From assembly GCA_963969495.1 (NCBI GenBank), contig OZ018322.1, positions 154,999,838 through 155,063,837 of the forward strand: 64,000 bases of DNA, in the 5' to 3' direction. The stretch comes from Ceratothoa steindachneri. Taxonomy: Eukaryota > Arthropoda > Malacostraca > Isopoda > Cymothoidae. Under the pieces are notes generated by a model that saw only the letters and a list, made by a program, of their open reading frames with translations, was not told where the DNA came from and did not search any database. Shown piece after piece: positions 57,125 to 64,000 of the stretch. Made by a program: the position numbers and the translations under genes. Position 1 is the first letter of the stretch. Each line of letters starts with the position of its first letter.

Positions 57125-58594
57125 CTAATGATTTTTTTTTATATCGGCTACGCTTACAGGAGAAAAGAAAAAGGAATTCGGTACATTAATCCCATTAAAA
57201 TACGAAAGAAAAGATTTATCGACTATTTTGCAGGAGTCTGAGATTTTTTTACCTACGTTGACAAAAAATTTATTGAATTCATTCGCTTTTTCCTTATTGT
57301 CATCAACTGGTTTACCGTCAATGATAATTTGTTTAATTTGGTTTGTTCCTTTAGTAATTTCAGGTTTTATCACAGAATTGATTAATTTCCAAGTTTGTTT
57401 TATATTGTTTTTCGTTTGATTATATCGTTCATGGTAATAATTTTTTGGGGCTATTTTAATTTGGTTAGTAACTTGATTCAGAAAATTTTTATATGTGTGT
57501 TCTGGAATTTGACTAAGCTTATAAAGAGAAAAGTATTTTTGACGTTTTTTGATGTTATTTATAATTGCGTTTGTTACCCAAGGTTTTGTTTTGTGTTTAC
57601 ATGATATGGTTTTAGATTTTAGAGGACAATTAAGTTTAAAAGCATCATCTAGCCTTGAAATTAACTCTTCGGTAGCAGAATCGATGTCATTTATATAGGA
57701 AATTTCATATAGATTCTGATTTAGAACATAGTTATAGAAGTTTTATAAGGCATTTTCGTTAATTATGCGGTAGGTTATTGTACGGTTTTGGATCATGAAT
57801 ATAAGAAGATGGTCCGATATGTCACAAAGGAGAATACCGGAAGAGTAATTTTCGGGGTGAACTCTGAAAATATTGTCAATTAGTGTTGCTGAGTTTTGGG
57901 TTATTCTTGTCGGTTTTGTTATAATTGGAAGTAAGGAATAAGAATAAATAGGATTAAGGAAGGACTGATTTGATGCGTGGTTTTCAAAGTTTAATAGATC
58001 GAAGTTAAAATCTCCTGTAATTATTGTGTCGTCATAGTTTGTAACATTGAAGTAATTGATTAATTCAGTAATCTTATCTATAAACATCTTTGGGTCACCA
58101 GAAGGAGGTCTATATACGGTTCCAATGATTATTGTTTTACCATTTGATTTTACTTCGATAAATAAAGTTTCAATATAGTTATAGGAAATACTAATTTCGT
58201 CAACTTTTTTAGTATTGTGTCTGTCAGATATATACACGCTTATACCTTCCCCTATCTTGTTTACGTCACGTAGTGAATGAAAAGAGCTATAGTTTGGGAC
58301 ACTGATAAGGTGTTTATTATTATTTGTTAGCCAGCTCTCGGTGAATGCCAAAACGGAAAATTCATAATCAAGTGTTGACAAAAATATTGAAAATTAATCA
58401 ATGTTTGCGTGCAAAGATCGAATGTTAAGATTTAAAATGGACAGGTCTGTTTTTTCAAATGAAAATGTAGTGTTAAATTTATCACAATCGTAGTATTTGT
58501 TTCTTACGTTATTTTCTTTAAAGTTTGGATATAATTCATCAAAATGGTTTATGGCTGGATCGATGTTATTGAAGTGATCGAGTTGTTCAAACAT
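57125..58594 (-). pseudogene. APE endonuclease and linker of the CR1/Jockey-like LINE
   Basis: One frame can be followed from MFEQLDHFNNIDPAINHFDE (58,594) to about 57,125 with two or three in-frame stops. Landmarks: LSILNLNIRSLHANID, AFTESWL (catalytic Glu), GTVYRPPSGDPKMF, TGDFNFDLLNF (GDFN), TRITQNSATLIDNIF and DISDHLLIF (SDH). The linker ends EFNKFFVNVGKKISDS. Well preserved for this window. Confidence 0.88.
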
Positions 58595-58620
58595 AAAGGT
58601 AGTTCTATTGGAATTTAAAA

Positions 58621-59181
58621 ATTAAAGGTTACAAATTAAAATTTCGTATAAAATATCTATAAACAGTTAAAATATTATTTTTATGATAACTTTAATAAGA
58701 GAAAAAGGAATAAAGTATGTAATACAATTGAAATAAAAGTAAGTGAATGATAGGTCAAAACATGGTTTGTTCGTTTTTGTTTTTTTCATCTAAAACAGTA
58801 CTATCGCCGTAGGTGTTATTACTGATCGTTCCAGAGATTCTCACCATTAAAGTCTGCAAGCGTCGAATTGAGGTGTTCCGACAGAAATTTTTGGAGGGCA
58901 GTTTTAAAATTTATGGAAGCAAAATTTTATCTCTAATCTTTTTTTCCCTCGTTGACGGTTTCTTTTATTAAATCTGTATAAATCATCTTTGTTAAAATGA
59001 AATGAAATCAAATTATCGGAAATCGAAGAATATCTTTTATACATTAAAAGTTGCGGTATTAGAGTGAGAATTACGTTAGTTGATAAATTAAGATACTTGA
59101 ATTTTCACTGTTGCGCTTGCGGAGGAGCACAACAGTGAAAACACAGCTGTAAAATTGCAGTAAATTGGAGGACACTACAAA
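58621..59181. other. AT-rich non-coding stretch
   Basis: CACAACAGTGAAAACACAGC near 59,128 may belong to the Penelope fragment that follows. Nothing else recognised. Confidence 0.45.
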
Positions 59182-59294
59182 CCAGGATACACTTACGGAA
59201 ATCTTAAGACCCACAAACCTGGCTACCTGCTCTGACCCATCATCAACCAGACACCTAGGGTTACCTATCTAGCCAAATTCCTTGTCGAGGAATA
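59182..59294 (+). pseudogene. Penelope-like RT scrap
   Basis: Reads PGYTYGNLKTHKPGYLL, stop, PIINQTPRVTYLAKFLVEE, stop. The G-x-x-K-x-H-K-x-G-x-x-L-R-P-I-x block is a hallmark of Penelope-like reverse transcriptases. Only ~38 codons. Confidence 0.72.
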
Positions 59295-59700
59295 GGTCAC
59301 CTCCACAGACAATACGTCTATATATACATATATGTATCTATTGGTTGGGAGGAAAGAGATAAAAGCCACGAGAATATGTATATATACAGTTATATACACA
59401 TATATCCTCTAATGTACGTACGCGTCCTTCTCTATGTACAAGTACGTTCACTTCGTAAAAGTAATCCGTTGATTACAAGGTATAAATTGCAGTTAAAGGA
59501 TATATTTAAAGAGTAAAAACCAAAAATATAATTTTAATAAGTCACTAGTTAACATATATTTACATAAGGGAAATATAGGAAATGTAAGTAAGCATAATAC
59601 TGACAGAATATAGATAATTGGCAATCAGGTAACGTTAATTACTTGTTAATTAGCTTTTAAATGGGATACTATAAATAAGTTATGCAGAAGGAATATTTAA
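59295..59700. other. AT-rich non-coding stretch
   Basis: No feature recognised. It may contain the far end of the 3' LTR of copy 2. Confidence 0.35.
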
Positions 59701-60622
59701 AAGTTAGAAAGTGGTTCGATTAACGGGAGATACAAGCAAGGGTCGTTTTACCTTAAAGGGGTCACCTCCAAGAAGGGGAATCCTTTAGTGAGTCGGCGCA
59801 GGGGAATGGAGACGGAAAATGGTCGTGATTCTCGGCCAAAAGTCCTGATGGTAACGAAGATGAAGGGGGGAGGGACCAGAAGACGAGTTCATGATCCTCC
59901 TTTAGGACGGACGATGGCACATCTGCTCCAGAGAAGTACAACATCAAAAATCGAGACTCTGACGCGGCTGGGCGCGAAATCTGACACGGAAACTGGAGAT
60001 ATTTGAGGGGGGGGGGGGGTTCCAGATGAGACGAGAGGTATCCCGCTAAGCCTTCAAGGACGAAACGATTCGAGACTTGCTCTGAACAGAGTAGACCTTC
60101 ACAAAAGAGATGGAGCTGCTTGGTGAGATCCAACCTCGATGGTATAAGCGAATACCAGGGACTTGGGAGAAACAGACTCATGATCTGAACCGAAGGCGAC
60201 GAGATCTCAAACTTAATCTGTTTATCTTCGAAAAACCCAGGGTATTTATATGACGGCAATTTTTTTGGTGTTCAATCACTGGAAGGCGCAGACGTCTGAA
60301 GGAAGTCTTTGGCGCCTAGAGTGATTAGCTTTTGTCACTCGATACAGGTTCTAATGGTCTCCAACGATGTGGGTGGGAAACTTTCGGCTAACATTTTTCT
60401 AAATACGGAAATTAGCGTTTCATCGGCGAGGTAAAAGCTTTTAGCGACCAACTTAATTAACTACACCTGTGAGGCACTGACGGATATTCAAATTCTTTCT
60501 TCTTTTATTTTTCTCTTTGGATTCAGAGTTTACTCCACGTGGAGTTATACTTAAGAGACGTAGGGAGGGAATGAATTTAAGAAACAAATGAAGGGGGTAT
60601 TTCCCTTACATGCCTCCCTTCC
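59700..60622 (-). repeat. Probable 3' LTR of Ty3/gypsy copy 2 (far end not located)
   Basis: On the minus strand a purine tract GGAAGGGAGGCA (60,611-60,622) is directly followed by TGTAAGGGAAATACCCC, closely resembling GGGAGGCG|TGTGAGGGAAC at the 3' LTR of copy 1. The lower boundary is not determined and 59,700 is a placeholder. A 165-codon open frame (60,259-59,762, minus) and a G-run at 60,006-60,018 lie inside. I recognise no family in that frame. Confidence 0.55.
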
Positions 60623-61028
60623 AAAGATGGCGTTTTTCCCTCCACGGAGGTGAAGAAAAAACGGCATCTCGACCAAAACCCATAGGTATTAAAATTTCAG
60701 CCGACACTGTGGCCGTCAAGGTACAGGATTCGCTCCTTTTGATCCCAAACGATGAATAAAACTTACAAATACACTTAGGTTAATGGGTAATTAATTACAT
60801 AATTAATATATATATAGTTTCATGTAAAAGCAATACCACAATTTAGAATAAGGAATTAATCAAGCAGAGGGACAATCCAGGAAATACTAAAAAAAATCAA
60901 CAATGACAACACATATATACCTGCAATACACTAAAATACCGGCGTACGCACTCACGCACAAAAATAAATTTTACATGGGAGACCAACGAGCTCGAATATA
61001 TACATGAAATTATAGGATGTATGGAGTT

Positions 61029-62110
61029 CTACCTTGGGGAGGGAGGGTCATCTACTGGATTCCCACTAAGGCTGTCTGCAACACAGTTTTCAATACCTTT
61101 TAAATACAAAATTTGGAATTGATATTCCATTACTAGCAGACTCCAGTGCAGAGGGTGCCGTTTGGGATTTTACAATTTCTCAAGTACGCCAAAGGACGGT
61201 TATCCGTTTTGATCACGAACTCCTGACCTATTAAACACATTTTAATCTTCCGGACACCAAAAACTATTGCCAGAGCCTCATGTTCTATTACTGCATAGTT
61301 TCTCTCGCGCGGCAACAGGTCCAGGCTTGCATAAGCGATATGATATCTATTCCCATCTTCTTCGTACTACAGCAACACGCAACCGATGCCATCGTTGCTT
61401 GCATCTGTTAGGATTCCAAACCTTTTGTTCGGGTTCGGGAGCCGCAATATGGGGGCAGATATTAACCTATTCTTCATCTGCTGGAAGTGGGAAATTACCT
61501 TGGGGCTCCAAACGAGGGAATCTGGGGAGTTTTTCTTAAGGAAGGAGTTCAGTGGGGACGCTAAGACGGCAAAGTTAGGGACGAAGCGCCGGTAGAAGGA
61601 GGTTGAATCCAAAAAGGAACGTAGCTGCTTCTTAGAACGGGGAAGGAGCATATCTGAAATGGCCCTGACCTTTTCGTGCTGGGGCGATATTTGATTTTCC
61701 CCAGTGTGAAATCCAAGGTACCTGATAGTGTCGTAAGCAAAATGACACTTGGAAGGAATCATGGTCAGATTATGCTCTCGGAACCTATTACAAAAGGAAC
61801 GAAGGGAGATTAGATGCTCATCCATGTGCGTGTAGCTACGTACACATTATCAAAATAGAATGACACATTATACAGACCATCTAAGAACAAATGTAGGCTA
61901 TGGCCTATCGACGGGATAGGTTCGGCATCGAAAACCTTCACGACGTTAATTTTTCGAAAGTCTACACACTTTCTGGCTTCCGAACCATAACAATGATTGA
62001 ACAGTAATCTGAAGAGGAGGGTTCGATTATTTAAAATTTTAGTAAGTTTTCGACCTCCGCATTGAACGTGGATCGCAAATGAATGGGCAGGAGGTAGGCT
62101 TTTAACAACC
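61029..62110 (-). pseudogene. RT and RNase H of copy 2
   Basis: RT: an N-terminal stretch near 62,080, then SFYFDNVYVATRT at about 61,850 (the catalytic Y-x-D-D reads YFDN). After a frameshift come LISLRSFCNRFREHNLTMIP, SKCHFAYDTIRYLGFHTGE and SFLDSTSFYRRFVPNFAVL. RNase H: FGILTDASNDGIGCVLL, then a frameshift, ERNYAVIEHEALAIVFGVRK, FVIKTDNRPLAYLRNCK, and finally VADSLSGNPVDDPPSPR with the stop at 61,029-61,031. No integrase follows. Confidence 0.88.
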
Positions 62111-62126
62111 GGGATAACTGGGCTTT

Positions 62127-62520
62127 CTAGACGTGCTCCAGTTGGGGATTTAGATCGATCTCCTGAGGGGAGTCTTTATACGTTCCGGGGAGCAACGGTA
62201 GTGGGTAGTCATTATCAGCTTCTACGTCAACTAACCCTGTCTGGACTAAGTTAAGAGGTTCAGGGGGATAAGAGGCTTCCATCACGGCCTCTTCGTCCAG
62301 GGCAACAATATTGTTGATGCAGGCGCAGCGGCAATAACGTTTGAGCATGATAACGTGAAACACTTTGTTACCGGAGGGCGTTTGGATGGGGTAGTTCAGG
62401 GGGCCACGGGATTTGAAGACTCTAAAGGTGCCTTTCCATTGGTAAGAAGTTTATTTGTTTCCGTGGGCAGGACTCAATGTCAAAATGTGTCCTCTCATAG
62501 AAGCGGGAAATACATAGAGA
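62127..62520 (-). pseudogene. Integrase C-terminal (GPY/F-like) module of copy 2, upstream of RT
   Basis: Reads YQWKGTFRVFKSRGPLNYPI, then QTPSGNKVFHVIMLKRYCRC. It has the layout of the gypsy integrase end (G-P-Y/F-x-V ... L-N-Y-x-V-x-T-P ... V-x-H-V-N-M-L-K-x-Y). It is followed by an acidic linker (ADNDYPLPLLPGTYKDSP) and then RT. The integrase zinc finger and catalytic core are not present between this and the protease, so this copy is also deleted. Confidence 0.7.
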
Positions 62521-62651
62521 GCGCGTAGGGGAAGTGGTTAGGAAAGGAACAACAGTTCACTCTCAACGAGGTAGGAGACCTCCTTGTGAACACGAACGGA
62601 TTCACGGTCTTAGGCCTTGACTTTTCCTACAATGGCTGTAGGGAATGACAC

Positions 62652-63047
62652 TCATTCTGTGCCTTTACAAAAGACTCGTTGTTCAGAGTCTCTTACTCGG
62701 GGGAAAAAAGGGGGTTCTAAAGTCACGGGGTGTCCCGCGTTCTTTATGGCTTGGGCCTTCGTGGTGGTGGGCTGAGCAACGGAACTAGAGGAGAGCTGCG
62801 GGCTCTGGCTGACTAATATTGCACAAAATTTAATAGGGGCTGCTACAGCGTCAGCCCAACCGGTGAAATATTGGCATTCGATGAAACAACAGACTACTGG
62901 GAAGCGGTTGGTGGGTCCCAAGTACTCCTGGACTACTGCAAATCTATCGTGGTCGGGGCTCACTGGGGACAGCAACTTTTCAGATACGACGATGCACGTG
63001 CATCCCGTATCTCTGACCAGGGTTGAAACCCGGCAACCATTAACCAA
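62652..63047 (-). pseudogene. Aspartic protease of copy 2
   Basis: Reads NGCRVSTLVRDTGCTCIVVS, then EKLLSPVSPDHDRFAVVQEY. DTG is intact. It continues open for ~130 codons into Ser/Thr/Pro-rich sequence with no recognised motif. Confidence 0.85.
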
Positions 63048-63224
63048 CCCGGTTTCAAATTTGAGCCCACCGGATAAGCTTTTGTTAAATAAAAAAATAA
63101 CTTGAGGTCCTGGGGGAGCTATTCGCTAGTAGGGAAGCAGGCGTTTTGGGGCCAGCAGACGGAGGAGAAAGAGAGGCTCTTACTTAGTGGACTTGGTAGC
63201 TGGGAGCAGAACGAAATTGAGAAT

Positions 63225-64000
63225 TTAGGGGACAGTTCGTCTTCACATGCCCAGGGGTTCCACAAGAAAAACAGACGATGGGTCGTCTAGGGTAATCCGA
63301 AGCAGGGGGATTAAAAACAGGTGGCTTAACATCCCAAGGTTCAGACGGTGGATAATATTTCGGTTTGGGGGGACCTATAACCTCTACGAATTTGGGAGCG
63401 TTCTTCAGGTGAAATTTAGAGAAATAGCCTTTACTTTGGGGGGAGGGAGGATGACTCTTCTTGGGATTTTGGAGTAAAGATTATGACTGGTCGCGTGCAA
63501 ATCCGCTTCTTCGAAGCATTCTTTGAATGAAGCAACTCTTCGGTCCTTGACAAATGCATGGATTTCAGAAGGCAGCGTAGCCATAAATTAATCCCGCAAA
63601 ATGAAGTCGAACAGAGACTCATAGTCGCCATTTACCTGGGCGGAGTACAACCGAAACTGCATGCTTCTTCTGAGGGTAAATCCAAACTGGCGGTAAGTAT
63701 GGCCAGGTTGCAACCTTGCCTGACGTAACTTTGGCCTGTAGAAATCCGGATTCATGTTGATCGCAGCCAAGAATTAAGGGTCGAATAATTGAGGGTAGCC
63801 TCGGCGGGTAGCGAAATGAATATATCTCGCAGCTGTTTATTAAGGAGTGGCAAAGGTCGGGCAACTCCATCAGTTTAGATATCCCAGTGATCTACCTCAA
63901 AAATCTTTTCGAAGTGAGTAAGGTAAGTACTGAAATCCTCACCATCCTTAAATGCTGGGAGCTTTAAAGCGGAGATCTGCAGGGCTTCATTCCTGGAGCT
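63225..64000 (-). pseudogene. gag of copy 2: SCAN-like block and CCHC knuckle
   Basis: From the window edge: the A-L-K-L-P-A-F-K-D-G-E-D-F-S-T-Y-L-T-H-F-E block, then MNPDFYRPKLRQARLQPGHT, YRQFGFTLRRSMQFRLYSAQ, LFDFILRD, FMATLPSEIHAFVKDRR and SFKECFEEADLHATSHNLYS. The knuckle at about 63,232-63,276 reads CFSCGTPGHVKTNC (CX2CX4HX4C) and is intact. One stop and two frame changes are visible. It aligns with the gag of copy 1 throughout. Confidence 0.87.

Larger units (their letters stand above)
55140..58620 (-). mobile_element. CR1/Jockey-superfamily LINE, minus strand
   Basis: The 3' tail is a short ATAAATAAATAAATAAATAA run (55,141-55,163). Upstream on the minus strand come ~0.9 kb of 3' region, RT, linker, and APE endonuclease, starting near 58,594. 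ORF1 is not seen, so the copy is probably 5'-truncated near 58,620. It is one of the better-preserved elements in the window. Confidence 0.87.
61029..64000 (-). mobile_element. Ty3/gypsy Gmr1-like element, copy 2 (internal region, cut by the window edge)
   Basis: Minus-strand order from the window edge: gag, zinc knuckle, protease, integrase C-terminal module, RT, RNase H, then ~400 bp to the polypurine tract. Gag, protease and RNase H match copy 1 block by block. The 5' LTR lies beyond 64,000. Confidence 0.88.

Overview
The window is eukaryotic, invertebrate repeat-rich DNA. I recognise no intact host gene in it. Almost every interpretable stretch is a transposable element, usually broken by stop codons and frameshifts, or a tandem repeat or inverted repeat. 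The element mix (mariner, Tc1-like, intron-bearing hAT, BEL/Pao, an unusual Ty3/gypsy group, I-clade and CR1/Jockey-like LINEs, Penelope-like elements), many long (TA)n tracts and a short TTAGG-type telomeric run at 30,244-30,268 suggest an arthropod, possibly a crustacean. That assignment is an inference.

Layout. 1-5,050: microsatellites, a palindromic repeat (about 1,240-2,047), a mariner with both TIRs (2,050-3,352) and a degenerate ~33-bp minisatellite (4,230-5,045). 6,163-13,189: three-deep nesting, with a short hAT derivative (8-bp TSD) holding a second intron-bearing hAT, which holds a Tc1/mariner-superfamily element with ~215-bp TIRs. 13,279-16,228: a non-autonomous element with ~128-bp tandem cores, a GTCG microsatellite and a 1.3-kb pentamer array; a 303-bp relative lies at 29,261-29,563. 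18,253-18,830: a second mariner relic. 19,046-24,988: a Ty3/gypsy element with both LTRs. 25-31 kb: mostly non-coding, with a tRNA-like hairpin and two minisatellites. 31,199-37,294: an I-clade LINE bounded by a 16-bp TSD. 38,060-38,930: stacked hairpins and microsatellites. 39,003-43,731: a gag-only LTR element with a perfect 5-bp TSD. 43,780-44,907: a Penelope-like element end. 45,612-50,144: a BEL/Pao element (minus strand). 50,709-51,119: a LINE fragment. 53,342-54,829: a Tc1 relic. 55,140-58,620: a CR1/Jockey-like LINE (minus). 59,182-59,294: a Penelope RT scrap. 59.7-64 kb: a second copy (minus) of the Ty3/gypsy family, cut by the window edge.

The most informative point is that the two Ty3/gypsy copies carry integrase-type sequence upstream of RT/RNase H, with RNase H last before the 3' LTR. 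Their gag has a SCAN-like region. Together this resembles the Gmr1-like clade rather than ordinary gypsy. The second is the non-autonomous family with tandem cores and terminal inverted repeats, whose architecture resembles bivalve pearl elements and Helentron-associated elements. I found no CRISPR, operon, intact tRNA or rRNA.
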